From: Margaritifera margaritifera
Taxonomy: Eukaryota > Mollusca > Bivalvia > Unionida > Margaritiferidae
Direction of reading: 5' to 3'
Length of the DNA: 64,000 nt
Assembly: GCA_029931535.1 (NCBI GenBank)
Contig: JAQPZY010001659.1
Coordinates: 3,230,001 to 3,294,000 of the forward strand
The stretch's first letter is position 1. Every line of letters starts with the position of its first letter. The notes beneath the pieces were generated by a model, which saw nothing but the letters and a program-made list of their open reading frames with translations, was not told where the DNA came from and ran no database searches. Shown here in pieces: positions 12,701 to 25,600 of this stretch. The position numbers were made by a program, and so were the translations under genes.

Positions 12701-15700
12701 ATCAATCTATCTATCCATTTTCGCTTGTTTATTTTTCCAAAGTGCAACTCTGACTCTCTGATGACAAGTCACCTGTTCAGATGGATCTGACTTGCAAAAT
12801 ACATCCAGACTGATAGGACGGTCAAAAAGAAATTGGCTTTTTGCAGCCCTAAAAAAAAAAGGGGGGGGGGGTCGACTTATAGTTGAGTATATACGATAGG
12901 TCACAGTGACATTGTTTTGTGATAAGGGTGTGGTACTAATACAGATACATACAATCATCTAGTCTGATGATTCTACCATAAACAGCGCTTGAAAAATAGA
13001 CTTAAAACACAAAATTTAACCAAGTCAGTGAAGTCTGAAATATAGGTCACAGTGCCCTACTTTTGTGATGAGGGTGTATTACTCATCAAGTTGCATCCAT
13101 TCACCAAGTTTCATGAATCAAGATATAGCAGTATATTTATAGGGTGCAAAGGCCTATCTGGTCATGAGCTAAATGCAAATATGTAACCTAAGCCAGTAAA
13201 AATGTGAAATGTACGTCACAGTGACCTTCCTTTGTGGTAAGGGTGTGATACTAATGGAGTTGCATACAATCATATAGTTTGATTCATTTAGCATGAACAG
13301 TGCTTGAGAAATAAACTTAAGCCACAAAATTTAACCATAGTCAGTGAAGTGTAAAATAGAGGTTACTTTAACCTACAATTGTGATAAGCATGTAGTACTC
13401 ATCAAGATGCATCCCCTCATCAAGTTTCATTCTTCCATGTATACCAGTGTTTATACACAGTGCAAAAAACCTGAGCTAAATGCAAAAACTTTACAAAGAA
13501 TGTACATGTACAAAGTTACCCCCCCCCCAGCCCCCTCCCCTGTGGGTAGGTGCTATGAAACCCACTCCAAACTTCTGCCTAGAACCCAGGAAGATAGAAT
13601 GGTTAACATTCAGTGAGGGTGTACATATGAATATGCTTTTTATGTTTGTGGACGCTGATGCTGATGCCAGGGTAGTACAACATAAGTGAGCTAATATGAT
13701 CTATTGCCTACAATTAATTTGGGACAATTTGGAGTTGCCGTGAGATAATGTTTTCTTTCTGTGTAATAGAAAAATTTAAGTAAGGTCATCAGAAGGATGA
13801 AATGAACACAGAGTAGATCTACATGGTACAACCATGTTAGCAGTATAAACCAAATGGCCCTGACAGCAGTTTATATCCCAAAAGACAGAATAAGGATGAT
13901 ACTACAAAAAGCACATATGAACTAGTCCAAAGATTAAAATTGTTTCTAAATAAAGAGGCCATAAAGGAAGCCATCACAAGCCAAATCTACAGATTAAAAA
14001 AATGACTAGCTGAAAGCAAATTAGGTCCCATATGTGTTGAATTTGGGTAGTTACAGTAAAACAAAATGAAATGGCTGTGAATGTGAAACTTACAAAATAA
14101 AGGGATATAATTGTCAAAAAATAGTCAAGAGATCCCACTCTCAATAAACATGGTTGTTTGAGATTCAACACACCAAATGGATTTAAGATATGTAAAATGG
14201 TTGCTACTTAAACTGGTTACAGACAGACTGGTATCCTGGGAAAGGATGATTATTTAATAACCCCTTTATGGAGTCTACAAAAACAAAGGCATATGGGACT
14301 TTTTATCTAAAACAAACCCAGTAAAACTTTGATAACTCTAATGTCAATCATTCACATACTTGGGCCACATAACTTGAATAACTTGCTGATTCGCTCAGTC
14401 CTCGTGTAACACATTTTCATCTCTGTGATTTTAGAAAACTTAAACCGGAAACGTAAACCAAAAATATATCTCTCCTGTATCACTCAGTCAGCTGTATATT
14501 TGAATCTAAGGTTTAAATCCAAATTTTAAACTCTTAACTACACTTTGCTGTTAACAACAGGGTTTATAAAATCAGTAATGGCCAGAAACATAAGGCCACT
14601 GTATCATAACAAAACCTATATCAATTACCTTTTGTGCCTATCCAGACCTGGTCCAGCTCCAACTTAAATGTCAATCTAACTTTTCCACCCGATTTATTGT
14701 ACATCCCTGATACAGGGGCTGGAGGCAGAGGCTCCTTCTTGCTTTTTAAACCTGGCATCAAATCATCTGGCTTTCCATATTTGTCTAAAACCTTTTTATG
14801 GTTCTGCAAATGATGAAAACGTATACTGTACAAATGAATTGGGAGTTAAAATATTATCAGTTTATAACAACAACAAAAGTATCGGTACATTGTATATCCG
14901 GATAGATGACAAAGGTTGCATGGAATGCTGATCTTGCCTTTTTCAGAGCTATAGACTTGTACAACAATTTAACAATGTGTTGGCCCCCATGCCAACACCA
15001 ATGACATCAGCATCAATATCTCTTGTATTTTTCTCCAAAAAGGCAAGACAAAAAATAGTCATTATTCTTGAATCTAGTAAAGCTAGTTTCAAAATGATTT
15101 TTTTTAGAAATGAAGCATGGGCAGCATGACTATGAGAATAAACAAGGATGAAGGAACAATAAATATATTGTTCTGTGGTAAATATGTAATGATAATACTT
15201 GATGAGTGTTTAATTCTAACAATTAACTGCAACCTTCTATACTTTTATAGTCTAAAATCTCCCCATATCAACATTTTCTTCAGTGGTTTTAAAATATCAA
15301 TAGTCTAACACTTTTACTAATGTATGAATTACATTGGCACACTTTACTACTGAACAGATTAGTTGGTTTGTTTTTTATGGATACTTTTGAAAACTGTAAT
15401 AAGCTTAATAACTCTCTTCTTCATCATATGGAATAAAAGAACAATTCAGGGTCATCTTTGCAAGTCAAGGGTTACTATTCTAATATGTTGTCCTTGAGTT
15501 TGGCAGAAGTCCACATACAACTTGGATATTAAAGATCATTTCAATACTAGAGGATATAAAAATGTATGATCTCTCCAATTTTACCAAAATAGTTCTCTAT
15601 ATTGGAGGAAACAATGCCAGTGAAGGGACTAACATAGAACTTTTTGAAGAACTATATGACCAATTACTGACACACATCCATAAGCAAAATCAAAACTGTC

Positions 15701-18700
15701 AAGTTACACTGTGTGAGATGGCCCCCAGGGGAGATTGTGATGTGTGGGATACCAATGAGGTCATTCAAAGACTGGCAAGTGAATGGGAGTGTGATATTGT
15801 TTATAACTACTGTAACATGAGTTTCCTGGATGTGGAGGGACAAGTGATGCAACATTTGTTTGGAAAAAGAGACACTATCCACCTGTCTCCCAAAGGGTAG
15901 AAAAGCTGGCAAAAAATATAGATGCAGTCGTTTATGCAGTCTGGTCTTATAGCCACATTACAAACTTCAACACTCACTCTAAACCCAATGTAGGTTAAAA
16001 TAGCTATAGACACTATGGTCAGCTGCATCAATACAATCAGTACACCCAGGAATGTGATTACTGTGGTGAGACCAAACATTCAGCACAGGAATGCAGGCAC
16101 AGAGAGACAATTCAATGCTATCAGGACTGTCATATACCCCAGGCATCCCTTTTCAAAACAGGTTTGATCCCCTTACTGATAGTATAATTCTGAAATGACA
16201 GTTACACTCGAACATGTACAAGTAGCTAGTAAATTTCCACATTCAGAACAACAATGAATGTCAAAATATCAAATGCTGTTGTAGCCTTTTTTGTTACCAT
16301 GAAAGTGTAAATGCTTCTGAGATAAATACTTGTATTTTACATAGTGTAAATACAAGTAGTAACTTTCATGGATTAGACATTCAATGTAATGAAAGAAAAA
16401 CTATACAGTGCCAGTAATGATAATTATAGCAATGATCATTGTGAACATAGTTTTAATATCGTTAATGTCTCCTTGAGTGCCTCAAATAATAACAATGATG
16501 CAACTCTCATGAATTTAGGAGTTTCTGGTAAGGGTTTACACATAGGTCATTTAAATATTCAGGGTATTCGGGAATGATTGATCAAGTGAAGTTATTGCTA
16601 ACCTCTCCGAATAATAATATGCATTTATTTGGACTCACAGAAACAATGTTGACAGAAAATCAGGGTGAAAATTTCTTGTATATCAATGGTATGACAAACC
16701 TTTTGTAGGAATAGGAAAGCAGGAGGAGGTGGGCTCCTTGTATATCTTAAAACTGGTACTGTTTCAAAAAAGAAGGGAAGACCTAGAAACAGGAAATAGA
16801 ATCCATTTGGCTACAGATTACTCCAGAAAAAGCTGAGCCTACATAGTTGGTTTTGTGTACAGACCCCCATCATCACATACTGATTGGTGAGAATACTCTT
16901 AACTTCAAATAGATAAAATTTCAAGTGAAGAAAATGAATTTTACATTCTAGGTGATATAAACAGAGACCTTCTCAATGATCAAATCAAAATGATTTGGAT
17001 GGATTTTATTGCTTCTTATGATATGGAGCAACTGCTAAATGAACCCACTAGAGTAACATCTACCTCTAAAACACTTACAGACCATATTTATATCAATACA
17101 AAAAAAAATGTTCTGGAAGTAATGGTTTCTAAGATTGGTTTAAATGACTACTTTGCAATTTTTCTGACTCGTAAAGTCAATAGCAAATCAAAGAAAAATA
17201 ATATCCATATATCCATTACTTATAGATCTTTTCAAAACTTTGACACTGTTAAATTCCTGGAAGATCTGAAACAGATTCCATGGAATACAGTCTGAATCTT
17301 TGAAGATATTGATGATGTTTTAGGTACTTGGGTGGATCTTTTCATGCAAACGGTAAACAAACATACATCTTTAAAAATGCACAGGATAAGGAAAGACCAC
17401 CAGCCAGGTTCAGAACTTTAGATGCAATAAAGCAAAGAGACCATCTAAAATCTGTAGGAAATCAAGCTGAATATAACATTTGGAGGAATAAAGTTAATAA
17501 AATGAAAGGTCAGGCCAAAAGAGCACACTACAAAAAAAGCTGGATAAAAATAGAAATAACCTGAAAGCTATCTGGAGAGTTTTTACCAAGTTTGGTGCAG
17601 GGAAATGTAAGAGTAAAACTGAAATCTTATCCCTCAATCATGAGGGCATTTATACTGATAATCCAAGTGATATCTTAAATATTGTTAATGACTTTTTTGC
17701 TCAAATTGCTGAAAAACCTAAAGAACCTAAAATTTCCTCTGATCATCTGGAACTCAAAAAGTTTTGTGCTAAAAAACTCCCTAACAATATTAGGTTTGAA
17801 ATTCCTGAAATGAGTCCTGAATTTGTGTTCAAATATATTAAAAATATGGATGATTGTAAAGCCACAGGACTTGATACGACTGGACCAAGGCTACTAAAGG
17901 CAGCTGCACCTGCTATAGTAGAGAGTATAGCTTTTATTTGCAATCAAAGTATTAGGTCCAATAAATTTCCACAGACACGGAAAACTGCCAAGGTAACTCC
18001 ACTGCATAAAACTGGAACAAAAGATGATATAAATAACTACAGATCCATCTCTATCCTTCCTTGTCTTTCCAAATCACTTGAAAGACATGTACATGATTCT
18101 TTTATAAACTATTTGAACACTTATGATCTTATTCATAATAGTCAGTCTGGATTTTGATAGAATCACTCATGTGAAACTGCACTTATATATATGATTGATA
18201 AATGACTGAAAGCATTAGATAAAGGAGAAATGGTTGGCACTATTATGGTTGATTTTCATAAGCTTGTAGACCATGAAATTTTGCTTGAAAAAATGAAAAT
18301 CTATCAATGTAATGAAAACTCCCTAAACTGATACTTAACTGATAGAGTGCAAAAAATATCTTTAAATGGTCAACATTCTGAAAGTAAAAACATTAATTGC
18401 GGAGTACCACACGGCTCTATTCTAGGACCTCTGTTATTCATTCTATTTATTAATGACTTACCTCTAAGATAGGAAATTCAGTCTCTTCCACTAACCTTTA
18501 TGCAGATGACAATACACTATCTGAGCCAGGTAAAATCAAAACTGTACTTGAAAATAATTTACAAGATGCTCTTAACAGACTTTAAATATGGTCCAAGGAA
18601 AACAGCATGATTATAAATACAGAAAAAAATAAAAGCCCTACTAGTTACAAGAAAACAAAAATGAGCAAGGCTAGATAGCGACAAACTCAAAGTTCTATCT

Positions 18701-19610
18701 GACAATGTGAACCAAAATATGACCTCTCATGATAAAATTCTTGGTGTATTTGTAGATAACAGTCTAACTTGGTCTATTCACATTAAATATGTTTCAAAAA
18801 AGGTTAATTCTTATCTTTGGCTACTTAGGAAAATCAGAACATTCATTCCTTTTCAGTATAGGGTCATCTTTTATAGGAGTTTTATTCAGCCATATCTGGA
18901 CAATTGTACTGTAATTTGGGGTAATACCTCTAATTTAAACATAACAAAACTTTTATGACTCCAAAAGAGGTGATGCCATTTAATTTAATTTCCAGGATAT
19001 AATGAACAATATAAAATTTTACCAATATATGAAAGAATATTTCTTAGAAAGGCCAAATTTATGTATAAAGTGTCAAGAAAAGCCATTCCTGTCTGCCTAA
19101 GCAATATCTTTTACCAAAGAGATGCTGATGGAACTCTAAATTTAAGGTTTGTTAGAAGTAAAGATTACAATATACCAAGGCTAGAGAAGGAATTGTTTAA
19201 AAAGAGCTTTCAATATACTGGTCCACTGGTATAGAACAGCATTCCTAGTGACATAAAGCAGGCTTCGAGCATTTCTTCTTTTCATTATCAATGTCTCAAA
19301 TGGATGAAATCTACAGACAATTGAACAGTTCTAGAAATATAAATACCCCCTGCTTTTCACTGCTTATACATCCTTTTCACAGATGAATTTGTCAATACAG
19401 TATGATATTTTATATATGTTTATGTGTTCACTGATGCTTGTGCATATGTTCTGGGCTTAAAACTTTGATTTTCAGAATAACTCAATTCTTTAGTGTCAAG
19501 CCAAATGTATCACATTGTGCTGTATATAGTGTATATATTGTACATATCAGCTGGAAGGTCTCAAAGTAGATTAGTTCTGTAACTAATTGAGTTACCTTCT
19601 CTAAATAAAG

Positions 19611-19656
<46 letters not shown>

Positions 19657-22600
19657 GTATGCATAAGTAAATCACACTTGTCATACAAAACAACTTCAAA
19701 ATTCTCCTCATCAAAGCGAAAAGCCAATACAACCTCAAATAAATGCAGTTAAACTTGGCTTAAAGGTCACCTCTATTAAGCAATCACTAGTCCTTAATAG
19801 CCACATTCTTAATTTTCCTACAAAACTCCTCAGAAGACAAGAACCTGCATTAAGAGGCCACCTGTCTTAAGGGGACACTTTTTTCTACCACTCAGAAGTG
19901 ATTGACGAGACTATATTGTGATTTACAGTGAGCTTGTGTTACAGTTTTCACATCAACATACCTTCTGTTGACTAAATGGTTCTTTTGAAGCTTCGGAAGA
20001 CTTTGTGATCTCTTGCTGTTCTTTTGGACTAGGGGCACTCACAGCCAGGACATCAGTTAGGGTTGACCCCACCACCATCACCTTGACTCCTTTAGTAACT
20101 TTAAGATCTCTTAGTGTAATTTCGTCTTTTGCTAAACCTAATGTATTACACAGACATCAGTTTACCATAAGCAGACATGGTTAGCATTTCAAACTGAGAT
20201 GACAATGGAAAAAATGTGGCAGTTTATTGCTATTAATAAATGTGTGATTTCAGATTAAATAAGGATATCCACAGATTTTTCAATCACACATTTAAAGCAT
20301 TAAGTCCAAGTGTTAATTATCTGTATGACAGAAGCAACAATATTCATAACTTTCTCCTAAGATGGCTTATTCTACTTTTGAATATAGAAATTCAAATTTA
20401 TTTGTACCAGTTTGAAACTGGTTGCATGTGCCTACCTTGTTTCCCCTTAAGCCCCACCCCACCATACCACGCCAAATGTATTTCAGAGAAAATAGAATAA
20501 AGTATATGTCAAAACATACTGGGAAGTTGGGGAGTTGGAACACACCAAACTTTCAAAAGTTTGATTAAACTGACATTACTGAACAGCCATGTTTAATTTA
20601 ACCAAATCTGATCTAGTTGTTCAAAAAATAAAAGATACAAGTTTCAATGTTTTTCTGCACAATGCTTAGTTACTGAACAAAAAAAAAAGACTGTTGATAG
20701 AAAACCATTTATACAAAACCATATATATATATATATATATAACCACTAAATGTATTACACTTTAGAATGGATAGTACACAGTCAATATGAAGGATTTCAT
20801 AACTTGTGACCAGGAACTTGGAGAATGACTTTATATACCAGTAGTGGCCAAACTGGACTAGACAAAAAAATTTAAAATGATTTTATAGGGAACCACAGCT
20901 GATTCCCAATGATACTGAGATGCTTGTTTTTTTTAAAAACAAAATCCAAACACACCATGTAGCACATTCTTTCCTTGTAAAGAACACTCATATCAAAATT
21001 TCCTAAAATTGGCTTTAAAGCCCTACAGAAATAAGAGATGGTTTTAAATCTGTAATTGCATGGAAGCAACAACGTCAAATCTAACTGCTTGCTAGTCAAA
21101 TCCAAAAACATATCATTCTCTACCTCTGAAAAGGAATGAGCATATCAAAAATATATGTAAACAGTTTTTACCTAATCTTCTCCATGCAAAGTAAGCTTCT
21201 ATATCAGTTGCCATGGAAACAAACTTGTTACTATTTCTAGAAGACAGAATTTTTGTAGACTTGTCCTGAGGAGTGCAAACATAATAATTGTAAAGATCAA
21301 TACTGTCAATCATAATGCTTAAAATCATCAAATTTTCACAATTGCTAAATTCAGCATATTTGCTATATGTAACATTTTTGCAATTTACTAATAGGAAATA
21401 CAGATCAGACATGGGGCTGAGTACTTTTTAAAGTACTCAAGAATAAGTACAAGTACTTTTGTTTTGCTATGTTAAAATATGAGTACAAGTATAGGTACTT
21501 TTCAAAAAGTAATCATGAGTACAAATGGAATACTTCTGACACTGCAACTGCAAACAATTCAGAAGCCTGACACTATTATTTCGACAAGTCTGTATTATGT
21601 ATAGGGTTTAATGGCACATCAGCACAACCCTGGCTATATAGAGCTGTTTGATAAAAGTATGTATGTATGTAGAGGGTTTAACAGCACATCAGCACAATCC
21701 TGGCCATATAGTGCTAAGTAACAGCTAGGTAGCAACATAAGGCCTAAGTGGGCCTGATACCACTCATCTGACTGATATGTACCTAACAGTTATACACAGA
21801 GGCAGTTCACCAAGAAATCTGGGTCAGTATGATGCTTTCTGACATTTAACAGTTTTTAAACTTTTTAGAAATGACAGGTATATTGGAAAACATATCAGTA
21901 TCATTTGTACAAACTTGAAAGGTCTTCTCACCAGGATGCTTTTTGTCAAATTTGTTGAGCGGTTTCTGAGAAGTTGTTTAAAAGTTTTGGTATTTTTAGT
22001 AACATTTGCCATATTTGATAGTGGATCATTTGTATAAACTTGAATGGTCTTCAATTCATGCCAGGATGCTTTCTATCAAATTTGGTTAAATTCTGGACTA
22101 AGCTTTTTCAGAAAAAGTCATTTAAACATTTATCTTTTCTTTAGCAATAGCAGCCATAGCTGATGTCAGATCAGCATAATTTGTAGAAAAAAATTTAAAG
22201 GACTTCATGTGTAAATGCTTTCTGTCAAATCTGGCTAAATTCTGTTCTGAGGTTTTTGAGAAAACATTGTTTAAAGTTTGATTTCTATTTTTAGTAACAC
22301 AAAACAGTGGCTACATTTGATAGCGAATTGGCATAATTCCTAATAACATGAAAAGTTGGTCAAGTCCTTTTGAGAGATTTTTGAGAAGTCATTGAAAGGT
22401 TTTCTATTTTTAGTTATCACAGTCATATTTGATGTTAGATTGGCATCATTTGTATAAAACTGGAAGTCTTCAATGCAAGAATGCTTTCTATAATATTTAG
22501 TCAAGTTCTGCTGAGTAGATTTTGAGAAGAAGCTTTTTTAAAGGTTCTTCTATTTTTAGTACAGGCAGCCATATCTGATAGCAGATTGGCATCACTAAAC

Positions 22601-25600
22601 AAGTTTTAAGACCTTCATGCCAGGATGACTTCTGTCTAATTTGGTCAATTTTTGCAGAGTGATTTTTGTGAGGAAGTCATTTAAATGTTGTTGTATTTTT
22701 AGCAAAGGCAGTCATATTTGATGGCAGATTGGCATCACTAAACAAGTTTTAAGGCCTTCATGCCAGGATGACTTCTGTCTAATTTGGTCAATTTTTGCAG
22801 AGTGATTTTTGTGAGGAAGTCATTCAAATGTTGTTGTATTTTTAGCAAAGGCAGTCATATTTGATGGCAGATTGGCATTGTTTTAAAAATTTAAAGACCT
22901 TCATTCCAGGATGCTTTTTGTCAAATTTGGTCAAATTCTGTTGCAGGGTTTTTGAGAAGAAGTTGTTGGAAAAAACACATTTTGTATTTTTAGTAAAGAT
23001 GGCCAAGAACTAACAGAAGATCAGCATTATCTGTAAAACACTTAAAGTTCTTCACGAATGCATACTGTCTGTCAAACTTGGTCAAATTCTGTTCAGCAGT
23101 TTTTGAGAAGAAGTCATTTAGAAGTTTTTCTATTTTTAGTAATGCTTTTATTAACAGTGGTTGTATTTGATGGAAGATCAGCATCATTTGTACAAACCTG
23201 AGAGGCCTTCATGTCAGGAATGGTCTAGCCAGGTTTTGTTGAAACTGGTTTTGTGATTTTTGAGAAGAAGCTGAAAATAGCAATTGCTAACAGATGCACA
23301 ACAAATGATGCATAATGAACTACAGATAAAAGACAATGCACAACATACTCAAGGCCATATGAGCTAAAAATGGTAAGGAAAAAGCATTGCCAAAATGCCC
23401 AGGAAGACAAACCCCTCCAACCAAAAGTAAATATATATCATCAAACAAAATATAAAAGGTAAAGATTTTGCAGAAGCTGTCCAAAAAAGGGCATACAAAA
23501 CAAAGATAAAGGGATGAACAGGGTAAATCCATAAAATTTAAGGTCAAAAGTTTCTATGTAAATCACTCTTAAAAAACTACAAATATCAGTAGGAATATCA
23601 TCATGGGACACATCCCATGGCAAATAGGTTGGTTCTATTAGTTGCCTTGTATGCAGGAGTGCATTGACCTATTCTACATTTCCAAGCCCACGGAGGGTTG
23701 GATAAGTGAGAAGAAAAATAATCACATCATGTTGCAGAGCAAACCAGATTCCTTTATTCTAAACATGTCATTTTTTTAAAAAACAAGTTACTCTTTATTT
23801 GTCAAACCATATGTTTATAACAAAGCAAACATTCATTAAAATAGGGTTCATAGAATAACTATTAAGTTTTAGAATATCTGGGTCAGTAATCAAGGACAGT
23901 GTGAAACTAGAGCTAGTAGCAATGGGTGCATAGCAAAAGGCCCCATGCAATGGGTGCATAGCAAAGGGCCCAATGAAATGGGTGCATAGCAAAAGGCCCC
24001 ATGAAATGGGTGCATAGCAAAAGACCCCATGCAATGGGTGCATAGCAAAAGGCCCCACTTTGAAGAATTTGCTGGGCAGGGCCTTAAATAGAGTATTTCT
24101 CTTGGAAAACCAGGGTTTAGAGAAGACTGGCTTTCAGGGGCAATAATTCTTATAAATGATGATGTGGAATGCTTAAAATCCAACTCATTCAAGGTCTCAT
24201 CAACATAAAGGTGCATAATAACTTTGACTGAAACACAATATTCCTTAGTCAAGTTATGCTGATGAAAGCAAAGAGAAGAGGATAGGCCATCAGGAACCAT
24301 AACTCTTCTAAATGATAATGTAATACACTTAAAATCAGGGGTGTACTGGGCAAGCAACTTGGCCCTGGACTTATCTGCCGGGACAGGCCCGGGGTTTTGC
24401 TCACACCAGTAAAACACTGGTAAAAACTGATTTTTTGTATGGCCCACCGGCCCACCAATGCGGCGATCTGCTGGGACAGGCCCACGGTTTTGCTCACACC
24501 AGTAAAACACCGGTAAAAATGGATTTTTTTGACAGCCCACCAGCCCACCGATGCGGCGGCCCACCGGGATTTGTCCCAGTATGTCCAATGGCCAGTACAC
24601 CACTGCTTAAAATTAAATTCATTCAAGGTCTCAACAATATAAGGCTGCATGCCATAATTAGTTGAAATCCAACAAAGCTTATTAAAGTTATGCTGAGGAA
24701 AGCAAAGTCAGGAAGATGGACAATAGGGGCCATAACTCCTGTAAATGATATTGTGGAATGCTAGAAATCAAACTGACTCAAGATGTCATCAATCAGAAGC
24801 CACATACCAAACTTTGGTGAAGTTATCTTGCAGAAACTAAAGTTTAGAGGACAAGCAATCAGGGGACCATAATTCTTTTAAATGGGACTAAACCCTTATA
24901 AAGAACATGCAAGTCTACAAGACCATGTTCATGCCAAATTGCATCAGAATATGCTGAATGGTTCTGAAGCTATGCTGGTTACAACCAACATCCCATGTGA
25001 AGATATTAAGTTAATTTTCTAGGGTCATAACTCTATCAACAAGAGGCCCATGCAGGCATAAGACTGCTCACTGGGCTGACATATGCCTAATAGCCAAAGG
25101 CAACAGCAGTTGGCCAAGAAATCTGGGTCAGTTACTCAGCAGGATGCTTTCTGTTTAAATTTCTACAATGCTGTTGATTGCATATGTTATGAAACAACTG
25201 TTTTAAGGCTTCTCTAGTTTTTCTATCTTCACCCATATTTGATCATGCATCAACATCATTTGTCCAATATTGAAAGGCCAATTTGCCAGAGTGCTTTGTG
25301 TCAAAGTTGGTCAAATTCTGTTTAGCTTTTTTTTTTTAAATAAATGTGCATACATGTTTTTCTATTTTTATGTAATGGCAGCCATATTTGATGGTGGAAT
25401 GGCATCATTTGTATAAATTTGAAACGTGTTTAAGCTAGGACACCTTTTGTCAAATTTGGTCAAATTCTGTTAAGCAGTTATTTATCAGAAGTCATTAAAT
25501 GTTTTTCTATTTTTAGGAACAGCATCTATATTTGATGTCTTTTTGGCATCATTTGTACAAACTTAAAAGCCCTTCATGCCAAAATGCTTTCAGTAAAATT

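Larger units (their letters stand above)
15430..19656 (+). mobile_element. CR1/L2-like LINE, decayed, with esterase-type ORF1
   Basis: In order on the plus strand: SGNH-esterase-like ORF1 piece (15562-15897), CCHC zinc knuckle (16053-16097), ORF2 endonuclease (about 16389-17250), reverse transcriptase (about 17800-18600) and a C-terminal region to about 19320. A 3' end follows with CTCTAAATAAAGTC and then an (ATT)n tail. Esterase-bearing ORF1 proteins and simple-repeat tails are known features of CR1/L2-type LINEs. Stops and frameshifts are throughout. The element is probably 5'-truncated, since the GDS nucleophile block of the esterase was not seen. It lies in UBFD1 intron 5 in the opposite orientation to the gene. 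Confidence 0.85.

Noticed and set aside
15117..15308. 63-codon plus-strand frame
   Set aside because: No domain, AT-rich composition, outside the LINE domains; probably chance.
23890..24603. 237-codon open frame on the minus strand
   Set aside because: It is built from the 28-bp tandem repeat and the hAT MITE, with repeated peptides and no domain.
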